A stretch of 58,747 nucleotides of DNA, from IMG/VR virus record IMGVR_UViG_3300033148_009015, positions 1 to 58,747 of that record; one strand, written 5' to 3'. A model generated the notes under the pieces. The model made no database searches. It worked only from the letters and a program-made list of their open reading frames with translations, and was not told where the DNA came from. Of the stretch, positions 21,418 through 30,141 are shown piece by piece (positions within the stretch are counted from its first letter, which is position 1; every line of letters begins with the position of its first letter). The position numbers and the translations under genes were made by a program. Source of the stretch: a virus.

Positions 21418-22857
21418 ATGGCCACCAAACGCACCCAAGCAACGAAGGCCGCAAGTGGGTTCAGCGGGCGCAGGACGCTCACCAAGGCCCAGTTCGAGCA
21501 GCTGCGCACGCTCCTGGCGAACCAGGCGTATACCCTGCGGCGCGAGACCATAGAGGCACTGCTCAACACCACGCGCGACGTGGACCAGGAGTGCCAGTAC
21601 CCGGCGACAATCGCCGTGAGCGACTACCAGGCCATGTATGAGCGAATGGGCCTGGCGGCACGGATAGTCTCGCTCTGGCCCGACGAGTGCTGGAAGCAGC
21701 CGCCGGAGATATACGAGACGGAGGAGTCGGACACCACGCCGTTCGAGGAGGCCTGGCGGCGGCTCTGCGAATCGGTCCCCGTCTGGGACGCGATGCACCG
21801 CGCTGACATTCTCAGCGGCATCGGTCGGTACGGTGTGCTACTACTGGGTCTCGACGACGGCAAGGAACTGTCGGAGCCGGCCGACGGGCTGGACGAGCGG
21901 GGCGAGCGGACCGCTGCCGGCGACCGGTCACTGCTGTACCTCAAGCCGGTCTCGGAGAACTCGGCCACCATCGAGACGCCGAAGCAGACCGACAAGACGA
22001 ACCCGCGCTATGGGCTGCCGCTTTACTACAGAATAACCTTCGAGAACGAGGCCGGCTCCGAGACGACGACCGAGGTGAAGGTGCACTGGACGCGGTGCAT
22101 CCACCTGGCGGACAACAGGGCCGACAGCGACGTGTACGGCGTGCCGCGCCTGCGCGACGTATACAACGACCTGCTCGACCTCAAGAAGGTCTCCGGCGGG
22201 GCCAGCGAGATGTTCTGGAAGGGCGGATTCCCGGGCTACTCGTTCGAGCTCACGCCGGAGGCGCAGAAGGCCGGGACCGAGGGGCTGACCGTGGACCTCG
22301 ACAGCATCAAGGAGCAGATGCTCCTGTACAGCGAGGGCCTCCAGCGCTGGATGTATCTGACCGGCATCACGATGAAGGACCATGCCCCGCAGATAGCCGA
22401 CCCGAGCGGCAATCTCGAATGGAAGGTCAAGCTGATAGCGATGGCCAAGGGCGTGCCGTACCGCCTGCTTCTCGGCACCGAGGAGGCGCGGCTGGCCGGC
22501 GCACAGGATAAGCGGGCGTGGAATGAGCGCGTCCAGCGCAGGCGCAACGGCTACCTGACCGCGATGGTCGTGCGGCCATGCATCGACCGGCTCATCGCCC
22601 TGGGCGTGCTGCCGGAGCCCGAGCGCTACACCGTCGCCTGGCCGGACATAGAGGCCACGACCGAGGCGGAGGTCGCAAGCGTGGCCAAGGACATGACCGA
22701 GGCCCTGGCTAAGTACGTAGTGGGCGGCGTGGACGCCCTCGTGCCGCCCCGGCAATACCTGACCACGGTGCTCAAGATGACCGATGAGCAGGCCGACGCT
22801 ATCCTGGCGGCGGTCGAGCAGGCCGAGGCCGAGATGGACGCAGACGAGCAAGAGTGA
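21418..22857 (+). CDS. Portal protein, DUF1073 type (479 aa)
   Basis: The N-terminal region (YERMGLAARIVSLWPDECWKQPP, then DILSGIGRYGVLLLG) matches DUF1073-type portals, and the second half (MAKGVPYRLLLGTEEARLAG) is the portal core. It forms the dodecameric DNA-entry ring. ATG 21418 is preceded by TTGGAG spaced 9. An in-frame TTG at 21403 is less likely. It sits directly after terminase, as in most tailed phages. Confidence 0.88.
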   Translation: MATKRTQATKAASGFSGRRTLTKAQFEQLRTLLANQAYTLRRETIEALLNTTRDVDQECQYPATIAVSDYQAMYERMGLAARIVSLWPDECWKQPPEIYETEESDTTPFEEAWRRLCESVPVWDAMHRADILSGIGRYGVLLLGLDDGKELSEPADGLDERGERTAAGDRSLLYLKPVSENSATIETPKQTDKTNPRYGLPLYYRITFENEAGSETTTEVKVHWTRCIHLADNRADSDVYGVPRLRDVYNDLLDLKKVSGGASEMFWKGGFPGYSFELTPEAQKAGTEGLTVDLDSIKEQMLLYSEGLQRWMYLTGITMKDHAPQIADPSGNLEWKVKLIAMAKGVPYRLLLGTEEARLAGAQDKRAWNERVQRRRNGYLTAMVVRPCIDRLIALGVLPEPERYTVAWPDIEATTEAEVASVAKDMTEALAKYVVGGVDALVPPRQYLTTVLKMTDEQADAILAAVEQAEAEMDADEQE

Positions 22858-22945
22858 CAACCACAGGGCTGGGCAGGTCCGCGCTTGGCCGACTCTCACT
22901 GCCCCCGCCATAGCCGGGCCTGCCCTCGAATGAAAGGCGAGACTG
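22858..22945 (+). other. Short intergenic stretch with inverted repeat
   Basis: GGGCAGG (22871-22877) pairs with CCTGCCC (22919-22925). The intervening bases are C-rich. The function is unknown. It is not followed by a T-run, so it is not a standard terminator. Confidence 0.3.
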
Positions 22946-23803
22946 TTGGCCCGTCGAACTATAGACCCGACCCGTACAGCGCTGCTGCGGCGCAAGTTCC
23001 TGGCGGACATAAACCGCCGACTGCGGTTACTCGCCAGGGAAATCACGCAGTTCATAGTGGACGAGGACGCCTTCGGTCTGGCCGAGCCGCAGGACCGCAG
23101 GCAGGCGCGGGCCGCAGGGCTCGTCGTACTACAGCACCGCGCATTCGCCTTCAGGACGAACCCGCGGAAGGTCGCGGGCTTCCGCCAGTGGCTCCAGGAC
23201 CGCATAAACCAGGGCATTCTCAGCACGACAGCCACCGGCCAGCCCTGGACACAGCCGTACATCGAGTCCGCCTACCGCAAGGGCGTCGTGAGGGCCTACA
23301 TTGACGCGCACAAGGCGGACCTGCTCCGCACACCGACATGGTATCAGGCCAGCCGGGAGGTGTTCCTGCGGACCGCCTTCAGCCAGCCGGAGACCACGAG
23401 CAAGCTGGAGCTCCTCGGCACACGCGCATTCGAGCAGCTGCGCGGCATAAGCGCAACGATGAGCCAGCAGATGAGCCGGGTGCTGGCCGACGGCCTGGCG
23501 GCGGGCCTTCACCCGCGGCAGATAGCGCGGGGCATGCGCAAGGTCATCACAGCGATGTCACGGACGCGGGCGCGAATGATTGCGCGGACGGAAATCGTAC
23601 ATGCCCACGCCGAGGGGCAACTCGACGCCTTCAGTCTGCTGCGCGTGCCCAGGCTGCGCATCAAAGCCGAGTGGAGCACCGCCGGCGACGAGCGCGTCTG
23701 CGCCCAATGTGGCGCGATGGAAGGCCGGGTGTTCACCATCGAGAAGGCGCGCGGCATGATTCCTCTTCATCCGAACTGCCGATGCGCGTGGATACCAGCG
23801 TAG
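22946..23803 (+). CDS. MuF / SPP1 gp7-like minor head protein (285 aa)
   Basis: The C-terminal 110 residues match the MuF domain: ARMIARTEIVHAHAEGQL, then WSTAGDERVCAQCGAMEG, ending in HPNCRCAW. These proteins associate with the portal and may enter the host with DNA. Translation starts at TTG 22946, after the SD AAAGG (GAAAGGCGAGACTG). No toxin domain is fused to it. Confidence 0.85.
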   Translation: MARRTIDPTRTALLRRKFLADINRRLRLLAREITQFIVDEDAFGLAEPQDRRQARAAGLVVLQHRAFAFRTNPRKVAGFRQWLQDRINQGILSTTATGQPWTQPYIESAYRKGVVRAYIDAHKADLLRTPTWYQASREVFLRTAFSQPETTSKLELLGTRAFEQLRGISATMSQQMSRVLADGLAAGLHPRQIARGMRKVITAMSRTRARMIARTEIVHAHAEGQLDAFSLLRVPRLRIKAEWSTAGDERVCAQCGAMEGRVFTIEKARGMIPLHPNCRCAWIPA

Positions 23804-23997
23804 CGGCCGAAAATACGCGACATTTTTGCGGCGCGCAAAGCCTTGTGCCTCAAGGACTTAGCAGCCAGAGCACAGTTTTTTTGCGACTACTGGCGAAAAA
23901 TCGCTTTGTACGGCCTTTGCCGCTGCGGCATAAATAGTGACATACTACACAGTGTGGGGGCGGCTGCTGGACAAGCAATCAACGAAAGGACCGAGCA
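23804..23997 (+). promoter_or_regulatory. Intergenic region with candidate promoter before the head-assembly genes
   Basis: About 190 bases hold the shared motif AAGGACTTAG (23852-23861), a T7 run, and a possible promoter with -35 TTGTAC (23906-23911), 17-base spacer and -10 CATAAA (23929-23934). Transcription would begin about 60 bases before the next ATG. No gene is seen here. Confidence 0.45.
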
Positions 23998-25881
23998 ATG
24001 TTCGCCTACGTCACCACGAACGTCAAGCCGCTCGTCCGGGTGGACTCGATGGAGGGCCGCGACTGGCTCGTCGGCCCGATGGTCATGATAACCGAGGGCG
24101 TGCACAGCGGCAGTGACGGCCCGATATACTATCCTGCCGATGAGCTGGAGAAGGCCGCACCGACATGGAACTACCGGCCAGTCGTGGTGTACCACCCCTC
24201 GGCGAACGGCTCGGCGGCGACCGCCTGTGACCCGACCGAGTTGACCAGGCGCAAAATCGGCGTCACGCTGCGCACGCAGTTCGACGCCGAGAAGAAGCGC
24301 GTCCGCGCCGAGGCGTGGATGGAGCCGGAGCGCCTGGCGAAGGTTGACGGTCGCGTCGCCGAGGCCGTGGAGAACCAGAAGATGATGGAGGTCTCGACCG
24401 GCGTGTTCATGGACCTCGAGCGCAAGGAGGGCGAATGGAACGGCGAGAAGTTCGTCGGCATCGCGCGCAACATCGCCCTCGACCACCTGGCCGTGCTGCC
24501 GGATGCCAAGGGCGCCTGCTCTATCGAGGACGGCGCTGGGCTGCTGCGCCTGAACGAGGCGGGCGACGACACGCTCATCTTCGAGGACAACGTCGAGACG
24601 ACCGACCGCTATGTGCACGTCCCGGTCAAGGACGCCTCGCTGTTCGAGGATGGCTCGCTGCGGACCATCTGGATTTCGCGCAGTAAGGGCATAAAGGCGG
24701 TCGTCGGCAAGCTCAAGACCGATGGCGAGGGCACGACCATACAGAAATACCTGTTCGTGAAGGAGCAGTGGTCCACCGAGGATGCCGTCGCCTGGGCGAA
24801 GCGCCACAAGACCACAGACAACGCCTGGCAGGTGATTCTCAACGAGCTGTCCTATTCGGCAGTCGAGCGGTTGCTCGCCCAGGCACTACGCCAGAGGAAG
24901 GGCAATGACAACTACATAGCGGAGGTGCATGAGGATTACCTGATTTACGAGAACGACGGAATCCTGTACCGGCAATCGTACACGCTGGATGCAGAGACCG
25001 AAGAGGTCGAGTTCACCGGCGAGCCCGTCCGTGTGCGCCGGCAGGTGACATATATCACAGAGAACGCCGTGGAGAACGCCGAGTGGACGGCTCGTTACAT
25101 CAACGACCTCCCGGACTCGGCGTTCTTGTACATCGAGCCAGGCGGCAAGAAGGACGAGGAAGGCAAGACCACGCCCCGGCGGCTGCGTCACTTCCCGTAC
25201 AAGGACGCCAGCGGTAAAATCGATTTGCCGCACCTGCGGAACGCCCTGGCGAGGATTCCCCAGAGCAAACTGTCGAAGGCTATCAAGGAGCGCCTCGCCG
25301 CCAAGGCGCGCCGACTACTGGAAAAGGCAAAGACACAGAACCAGCGAATGAAAGGAAGTCTGATGGACAGGGACGAAATCATCAACTCACTCATCGAGTC
25401 GGAGCACACCGACTGGACCGAGGACGACCGTGACGAGTTGGCCGCCATGAGCGAGAAGGCGCTCACGGCGCTCGCGGCGGCAGCCAACGAGGACGACGCT
25501 GAAGCGGCCGAGCAGAGGCCCGCGGAAGGCTCGAGCCAGCAGCAGGAAGGCCAGCAGCCTGCCGATGACCCGACGGTAAACGCCCTCGAGCGCGCCGAGG
25601 CATTCGTAGCCAATGCCCCGCCCGAGGTGCGCGAGCTCCTTCAGGACGGCGTAAATCGCCTGCGCGAGGAGCGCGAATCGCTCGTCCGCGTCATAATGGC
25701 GAACGAGCGCAACATGTTCGACCGCGAGCAGCTCGATGGCAAGCCGATTCACGAGCTGCGGGCGATTGCGAAGCTGGCCGAGCCGAAGCGCATCGCACTC
25801 TACAGCGGCCAGGCGGACGTCCGCAACGAGACGCTGCCCGAGCCGCTGCCGCTGCCGTCAACGGCGCCCAAGGCCAGCTAA
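23998..25881 (+). CDS. Prohead protease fused to scaffold-like domain, DUF2213 type (627 aa)
   Basis: The N-terminal 180 residues (VRVDSMEGRDWLVGPMVMITEGV, WNYRPVVVYHP, EVSTGVFMD, IALDHLAVLP) match DUF2213-type phage proteases. Residues 200-440 hold a module with FPYKDASGKIDLPHLRNAL. Residues 456-627 are acidic and helical like a scaffold. An in-frame internal start at 25363 with SD AAAGGAAG would produce the scaffold alone. ATG 23998 follows GAAAGGACCGAGCA. Confidence 0.75.
   Translation: MFAYVTTNVKPLVRVDSMEGRDWLVGPMVMITEGVHSGSDGPIYYPADELEKAAPTWNYRPVVVYHPSANGSAATACDPTELTRRKIGVTLRTQFDAEKKRVRAEAWMEPERLAKVDGRVAEAVENQKMMEVSTGVFMDLERKEGEWNGEKFVGIARNIALDHLAVLPDAKGACSIEDGAGLLRLNEAGDDTLIFEDNVETTDRYVHVPVKDASLFEDGSLRTIWISRSKGIKAVVGKLKTDGEGTTIQKYLFVKEQWSTEDAVAWAKRHKTTDNAWQVILNELSYSAVERLLAQALRQRKGNDNYIAEVHEDYLIYENDGILYRQSYTLDAETEEVEFTGEPVRVRRQVTYITENAVENAEWTARYINDLPDSAFLYIEPGGKKDEEGKTTPRRLRHFPYKDASGKIDLPHLRNALARIPQSKLSKAIKERLAAKARRLLEKAKTQNQRMKGSLMDRDEIINSLIESEHTDWTEDDRDELAAMSEKALTALAAAANEDDAEAAEQRPAEGSSQQQEGQQPADDPTVNALERAEAFVANAPPEVRELLQDGVNRLREERESLVRVIMANERNMFDREQLDGKPIHELRAIAKLAEPKRIALYSGQADVRNETLPEPLPLPSTAPKAS
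25363..25881 (+). CDS. Nested in-frame start: separate scaffold protein (172 aa)
   Basis: ATG 25363 lies in frame with the protease gene and has its own SD (GAAAGGAAGTCTG, spacing about 5). The product begins MDRDEIINSLIE and is acidic, Ala/Glu/Gln-rich and helical, as expected for a scaffold. Nested scaffold genes in a protease gene are known from lambda (C/Nu3). Here it is inferred from the SD and composition. Confidence 0.5.
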   Translation: MDRDEIINSLIESEHTDWTEDDRDELAAMSEKALTALAAAANEDDAEAAEQRPAEGSSQQQEGQQPADDPTVNALERAEAFVANAPPEVRELLQDGVNRLREERESLVRVIMANERNMFDREQLDGKPIHELRAIAKLAEPKRIALYSGQADVRNETLPEPLPLPSTAPKAS

Positions 25882-25937
25882 GGCGACAAAACAGCGAAAC
25901 ATAGACTCATTGATTGCACTTGAAAGGACGAAGAAAG

Positions 25938-26372
25938 ATGGCCTACAGGACAATCCACTCGAAGGGCGACTACCGCACCGAGGAGGTGGCCGCGGCCGGA
26001 ACGATTACGCCCGGCATGCTGTGCGAGATGACCAGTGCCGCCACGGTGCAGGCCCACTCGACCGAGGGCGGCCGCGCCGAACGTCTCGTGGCGATGGAGG
26101 ACGCGCTGCAGGGCCGCGCCGTCAGCACCAACTACTCGGCGAGCGAAATAGTGACGCTCGGCCTGCCGGTTCCTGGCACGGAGATGGCGATGCTCATCGC
26201 CTCCGGCGAGTCGGCCAACATCGGCGACGAGCTGGTCAGCGCCGGCGACGGCACGCTTAAGAACGCGAGCAACCTCGCCAGCGCCAGTATGAACGAGCAG
26301 GTGATTGCAATCGCGGTCGAATCGTTCACGACGCTCAGCGAGAACACGCTGAAGCTCGTGCGCATCGTATAG
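25938..26372 (+). CDS. Head decoration protein-like (144 aa)
   Basis: A small beta-rich protein located between the scaffold and the major capsid gene, the classic position of a decoration (gpD-type) protein. The phrase GTITPGMLCEMTSAATVQAHS and the ending ENTLKLVRIV resemble capsid-stabilising proteins of the phage lambda/head-fibre type. It probably binds the outer surface of expanded capsids. ATG 25938 follows GAAAGGACGAAGAAAG. An earlier ATG at 25914 lacks an SD. Confidence 0.65.
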   Translation: MAYRTIHSKGDYRTEEVAAAGTITPGMLCEMTSAATVQAHSTEGGRAERLVAMEDALQGRAVSTNYSASEIVTLGLPVPGTEMAMLIASGESANIGDELVSAGDGTLKNASNLASASMNEQVIAIAVESFTTLSENTLKLVRIV

Positions 26373-26426
26373 CGCCCGCGGAGAAGAACCAGGCATTCGA
26401 CACTCGCAAATGAAAGGAAATCACAA

Positions 26427-27512
26427 ATGCGTTCAACCGACGAAAATGCCAGCATAGCTTTCGGCCTTCAGCAGATGGCCGGCGGCTCTTCGATAGCGGA
26501 CCGTCTCTTGTCCGCGAACATGGACGTCGGCGTCCTGCGGCCGTGGTACGACCCGCAGACGCGCCGGTCGTACTGGACGCGGCGCGACGCCAGCGGACGA
26601 CAGCAGACGGTTGTGTGCAACGCGAACACCGTCCTCACCAAGGAAGCCTGGATGCAGCTGGATACGGCCATTATGAAGGCCGCGCTGCAGCGCCTCCGCG
26701 TCGTCCAGGACCTCCGCAACGCGGGCCTGAGCTTCAACCTGCCGAACGGACTCGGTACGACCGTGCTCGAGTACCAGCGGATGAGCGACATCAACGACGC
26801 GACCGTCAGCATGGACGGCCTGCGGTTCGGCGCCGCGGACCGGCCGGAGTTCGACCTCCAATACCTGCCGCTGCCGATAGTACATAAGGACTTCACGTTC
26901 AGCGCCCGGCAGATTCAGGCGTCGCGCAACGGCATGGCGCCGCTGGACACGACGATGGGCGAGCAGGCCGCCCGCAAGGTCGCCGAGATGGTCGAGAAGC
27001 TCACGCTCGGCGTGGCCTCGACGTACTCGTTCGGCGGTGGGACCGTGTACGGCATGGCGAACTTCACCAACCGGCTCACCCGGACGCTCACCGACCCGAC
27101 ATCCAGCGGCTGGACGGCCGCCACGACCCTCGACGAGGTGCTGGCGATGAAGCAGCAGAGCCAGGACGCCTACCACTTCGGGCCGTGGATGCTGTACGTC
27201 GCCACCGCCTGGGACCGCTACATCGACAACGACATGAGCAGCTCGTACCCGAACAAGACGCTGCGAATGCGGCTGCGGGAAATCGACGGAATCCAGGACG
27301 TCCGCACGGCGGACTTCTTGAGCGACTACGACATGGTTCTCGTCGAGCTCAACCCGGAGGTCATCCGCATCGTCATCGGGCTGGACATCACTACGGTTCA
27401 GTGGGACAGTGAGGGCGGCCTGCGGAAGAACTTCAAGGTCATGACCATTATGGTCCCGCAGGTGCGGGCCGACATCAACGATAACACCGGCATCGTGCAC
27501 GGCAGCGTGTAG
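26427..27512 (+). CDS. Major capsid protein (361 aa)
   Basis: Position after protease, scaffold and decoration protein, length and composition fit the HK97-fold major capsid protein. It has the family features LSFNLPNGLGTTVLEYQRMSD (E-loop region) and the C-terminal DITTVQWDSEGG...MVPQV. It assembles the icosahedral shell. ATG 26427 follows GAAAGGAAATCACAA, a strong SD. No N-terminal delta-like region is evident, in agreement with a separate scaffold. Confidence 0.85.
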   Translation: MRSTDENASIAFGLQQMAGGSSIADRLLSANMDVGVLRPWYDPQTRRSYWTRRDASGRQQTVVCNANTVLTKEAWMQLDTAIMKAALQRLRVVQDLRNAGLSFNLPNGLGTTVLEYQRMSDINDATVSMDGLRFGAADRPEFDLQYLPLPIVHKDFTFSARQIQASRNGMAPLDTTMGEQAARKVAEMVEKLTLGVASTYSFGGGTVYGMANFTNRLTRTLTDPTSSGWTAATTLDEVLAMKQQSQDAYHFGPWMLYVATAWDRYIDNDMSSSYPNKTLRMRLREIDGIQDVRTADFLSDYDMVLVELNPEVIRIVIGLDITTVQWDSEGGLRKNFKVMTIMVPQVRADINDNTGIVHGSV

Positions 27513-27567
27513 CAGCGGCGGTAGCTGCCGCAGCTGAAACCTTGGTCCACGGACAAGGAGACTACGG

Positions 27568-28005
27568 ATGTACTTTCAGTTACTTCGCGGCGTACACGTC
27601 GAGCGCGGCGGCAGGACGTATCAGGCCGTCCGCAAGACGGACAAGGCCGGCAGGATAATCTCGGAGAAGCTGCCGGTCGTCGAATCAGACACCGACCTGG
27701 TCCGGGCGTTCGGGCCGGAAAAGTTCCGGGCGCTTGCGCCCGACGAGGCACGCATCCTCCTGGCCGGCGGTAAAGCGCCGGAGGCGGCACCCAGCGCCTC
27801 CGGCGCGCCGGTTGAAGCCGGCGGCACGGACCAGGACGTTACGGCCCGCTTCCCGAAGGCGGCGGCGGCCGGACTATCCGTGACGCACCTGGCCGCCGGC
27901 GGCTACATTGTAGCGGACGCCGAGACCGGCGAAGCGCTCTGCGACGAGCCGCTGAAGAGCCGCATCAAGGTGCACCAGTTCGTCAAGGCGTACACGGAGC
28001 AATGA
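27568..28005 (+). CDS. Hypothetical head-region protein (145 aa)
   Basis: The N-terminus (FQLLRGVHVERGGRTYQA) resembles small phage head or connector proteins, followed by an Ala/Pro-rich linker and a compact C-terminal domain. Not otherwise recognised. SD AAGGAG spaced 8 precedes ATG 27568, but it lies in a potential hairpin (CCTTGGTCC at 27540-27548 with GGACAAGG at 27551-27558), which could reduce translation. Confidence 0.6.
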   Translation: MYFQLLRGVHVERGGRTYQAVRKTDKAGRIISEKLPVVESDTDLVRAFGPEKFRALAPDEARILLAGGKAPEAAPSASGAPVEAGGTDQDVTARFPKAAAAGLSVTHLAAGGYIVADAETGEALCDEPLKSRIKVHQFVKAYTEQ

Positions 28006-28006
28006 G

Positions 28007-28684
28007 ATGCCCCGGTGGGAACCGAAGCCGATTTGGGCCGGCCGCGACTGCTTCATCGTCGGCGGCGGGCCGTCTCTGCGGGGATTCGACTTCTCTCTGC
28101 TGCGCGCCGAGCGGGCGATAGGCTGCAACAACGCCTTCCGGCTCGGACCGGAGGTCTGCGACTACTGCGTGTTCGTGGACCGCAAGTTCATCATCGGCCC
28201 CGACGGCAAGCCCCGCAGCGGCTTCTACGACGGGCTGGCCGAGTTCGGCAATCCGGTCATAACGTCGGAGCCACGCCTGCGCGACCGGCCGGAGAGATGG
28301 CTCTACTGGTATCCGCGCAAGGCGCAGGGTCTGCACCGGGACGCGCTGGGCTACAACTACAATTGCGGCGCGACCACCATAAACGCCGCGCTGCTGTTGG
28401 GAGCGACCACGGTCTACCTGCTCGGCTTCGACATGCACCTAGGCGACAGGGGCGAGCCGAACTGGCATTCGCATCTTATCGACAGGCCGAGCCCGAACGT
28501 GTACTTCCGCATGCTGGCGGCGTTCGCACACGTCAAGCGCGACCTGGCGGAGAAGTTCCCCGGCTGCCGCGTCGTCAACGTCAACGACGATTCGGCGCTG
28601 AAGTGCTTCCCGACGGTCGGAACCGCGCAGTTCTGGGCCGAGCGGGCGCGCGGGAGAAAGGAGGCGGCCGCCTGTGGCAGTTAG
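28007..28684 (+). CDS. DUF115/GT42-like Rossmann-fold protein (225 aa)
   Basis: The N-terminal motif FIVGGGPSLRGFDFSLL (16-32) and the central GATTINAALLLGATTVYLLGFDMHLG are shared by DUF115 (MptE/Maf-like) and GT42 sialyltransferase-like proteins, which bind a nucleotide-sugar or pterin. The gene is inserted between head genes, while a paralog lies in the late cassette (45660-46259). It may modify a sugar or structural protein. ATG 28007 follows the previous stop within 2 bases. Function is inferred. Confidence 0.6.
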   Translation: MPRWEPKPIWAGRDCFIVGGGPSLRGFDFSLLRAERAIGCNNAFRLGPEVCDYCVFVDRKFIIGPDGKPRSGFYDGLAEFGNPVITSEPRLRDRPERWLYWYPRKAQGLHRDALGYNYNCGATTINAALLLGATTVYLLGFDMHLGDRGEPNWHSHLIDRPSPNVYFRMLAAFAHVKRDLAEKFPGCRVVNVNDDSALKCFPTVGTAQFWAERARGRKEAAACGS

Positions 28685-29078
28685 AACGACCGAGTCCGCC
28701 GTGCAGGGCATAATCGAGCACGACAGCGGCATATCGCTGGCCCCGTTTATCGAGGCGGCCAGTGCCGTAGTTACCAAGCACTGCACGGACACTGGCTTCA
28801 CCGCGACCGAGCTCGAGCTCATCGAGCGGTGGCTTGCGGCGCACTTCTACGCCGTGCGCGACCCGCGGAGCGTCTCGGAAAAGGCCGGCAGCGTGAGCGA
28901 GACCAGGCAGAACAAGGTGGACCTCGGCTTCGACGTGACGCACTACGGGCAGATGGCGATGCGCCTGGACTGGTCCGGCGCGCTGGCGTCGCTGAACCAG
29001 CAGGCCAAGCAGGGCGGCCGCGTGGCCGTCTCGCTCGACTGGATGGGCACCAAATACGAGGACATGGACGACGATTAG
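28674..29078 (+). CDS. Head-tail connector-like protein (134 aa)
   Basis: A small helical-then-strand protein with ELELIERWLAAHFYAVRDPRS and LDWSGALASLNQQA, matching adaptor proteins that bind under the portal ring. Start is GTG 28674, with SD AAAGGAGG about 10 bases upstream inside the previous gene. Followed 11 bases later by candidate lysis genes, an unusual insertion inside the connector module. Confidence 0.6.
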   Translation: MAVRTTESAVQGIIEHDSGISLAPFIEAASAVVTKHCTDTGFTATELELIERWLAAHFYAVRDPRSVSEKAGSVSETRQNKVDLGFDVTHYGQMAMRLDWSGALASLNQQAKQGGRVAVSLDWMGTKYEDMDDD

Positions 29079-29089
29079 GAGACGTGGCG

Positions 29090-29635
29090 ATGGTTGACTG
29101 GATTGTGGCACATTACGTGGAGATATTCGCACTGCTTGGTGCGGTTTATACGGCTGCGCGAATAATCGTGGCGCTCACGCCGACACCGAAGGACGACGAG
29201 GTGGTCGGCGCGCTCTGGAGGGTCGTACAGGCGCTTGCGAAGCTTGTTGGGCTCGACCCGCAACAGGGCCTGCGCTCGGGCAAGGGCGGCGTTCCACCCC
29301 CGCCGCCCGCCGGCGTCGCCGCGTTCATTGCGCTGTCGCTGCTGCTCGGCGGCTGCGGCGCAGAATGGCGCGAGGACCCCAAGGCGGAGCTGCTCGTCGC
29401 GCAGAAGACGTTCTCCGCCGTCGTCAACGCGATGACGGACCTGCGCCGGGCCGGCAAGCTGGACGACGCCGAGACGGACGAGGTGGCGAAGCTGATTCTC
29501 GCGGCGCAGGAGGAGCTGCACCGCTGGCAGGCCGCCGTCGAGGCGGGCCAGCCCCCGCCCACGACGCTTGAGGGCTTCCGCGCGGTCCTTGCCCGGCTGA
29601 TACAAATCGAGCTCGACAAAGGAGGTGCACCATGA
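29090..29635 (+). CDS. Membrane protein with internal lipobox (181 aa), possible lysis gene
   Basis: Residues 8-29 form a transmembrane segment. Residues 75-89 form a second hydrophobic stretch ending in LLLGGC (Cys89), a lipoprotein-type box preceded by a Pro-rich linker rather than the N-terminus. The remaining 90 residues are charged and helical. The first 70 residues resemble small phage membrane proteins (VALTPTPKDDEVVGALW). It could be a fused holin-like and outer-membrane lipoprotein (spanin-like). SD GGAG spaced 8 before ATG 29090. Confidence 0.5.
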   Translation: MVDWIVAHYVEIFALLGAVYTAARIIVALTPTPKDDEVVGALWRVVQALAKLVGLDPQQGLRSGKGGVPPPPPAGVAAFIALSLLLGGCGAEWREDPKAELLVAQKTFSAVVNAMTDLRRAGKLDDAETDEVAKLILAAQEELHRWQAAVEAGQPPPTTLEGFRAVLARLIQIELDKGGAP

Positions 29636-29829
29636 CCGACATAACGTCGATACTACTCATCGTCAAGCTCGTTGCGGACGGCGTCGGCGTAAGCCGCGAA
29701 ATCGCCGAGCTCGCAAGGCGCGTACTGGCCGGCGAGGAAATCACCGAGGACGAAATCGAGCGCGCCCGCCAGGAAATGGACGCGGCAGTCGAAAGGTTCA
29801 GGCAGGCCGCAGCAGACAGACAGCAGTAG
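29632..29829 (+). CDS. Small helical protein (65 aa)
   Basis: A hydrophobic first 20 residues (ITSILLIVKLVADGVGV) is followed by an acidic helix. No family is recognised. SD AAAGGAGG spaced 6 precedes ATG 29632, and it overlaps the previous stop by four bases. By position it may be part of the candidate lysis set (29090-30141). Confidence 0.5.
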   Translation: MTDITSILLIVKLVADGVGVSREIAELARRVLAGEEITEDEIERARQEMDAAVERFRQAAADRQQ

Positions 29830-29841
29830 GAGCAGACAGGC

Positions 29842-30141
29842 ATGACGACTTTACTGGCTCAGCAGGCGCCGCTCACCGAGATAGGCATCGGCGGAATTCT
29901 CGCCATTCTCCTCATACGGGAGGCCTTCGGCTTCGTTTCGCGGCGCAACGGCACCAAGGGCAGCGCGGTTACGCGCGAGGAGTTGACCGAGCAGCTGCGA
30001 ATGGTCCAGTTCAAGGACAACTGCGAGCAAATCGTCAAGCGAATCGACGAGCGGCTCGATTCAATCCAGCAGAGCCAGGGGACGTTGTCAAGCAGCCTGG
30101 ACGAGCTCAAGGAGATGGTCCGTAGCGGGCAACGACAATGA
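29842..30141 (+). CDS. Transmembrane plus coiled-coil protein (99 aa), spanin or hemolysin-like
   Basis: An N-terminal membrane segment (IGIGGILAILLIREAFGFV) is followed by a charged coiled coil (REELTEQLRMVQFKDNCEQIVKR...). This layout is typical of inner-membrane spanins (Rz) or XhlA-type lysis proteins. No holin or endolysin is adjacent, while a lysozyme-like protein is encoded on the minus strand (53572-54162). SD AGGAG spaced 9. Confidence 0.5.
   Translation: MTTLLAQQAPLTEIGIGGILAILLIREAFGFVSRRNGTKGSAVTREELTEQLRMVQFKDNCEQIVKRIDERLDSIQQSQGTLSSSLDELKEMVRSGQRQ

Noticed and set aside
19989-21572. Long antisense open frame (527 codons) across the terminase region
   Set aside because: It mirrors the well-supported large terminase gene. 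GC-rich coding DNA keeps antisense frames open. No SD, no protein-like motifs.
21928-23262. Long antisense frame over portal and MuF genes
   Set aside because: Shadow of two clear genes; composition biased to Arg, Ala and Leu.
27540-27558. Hairpin over the SD of the gene at 27568 as a riboswitch
   Set aside because: Short, bulged stem with no further structure. At most mild translational control.
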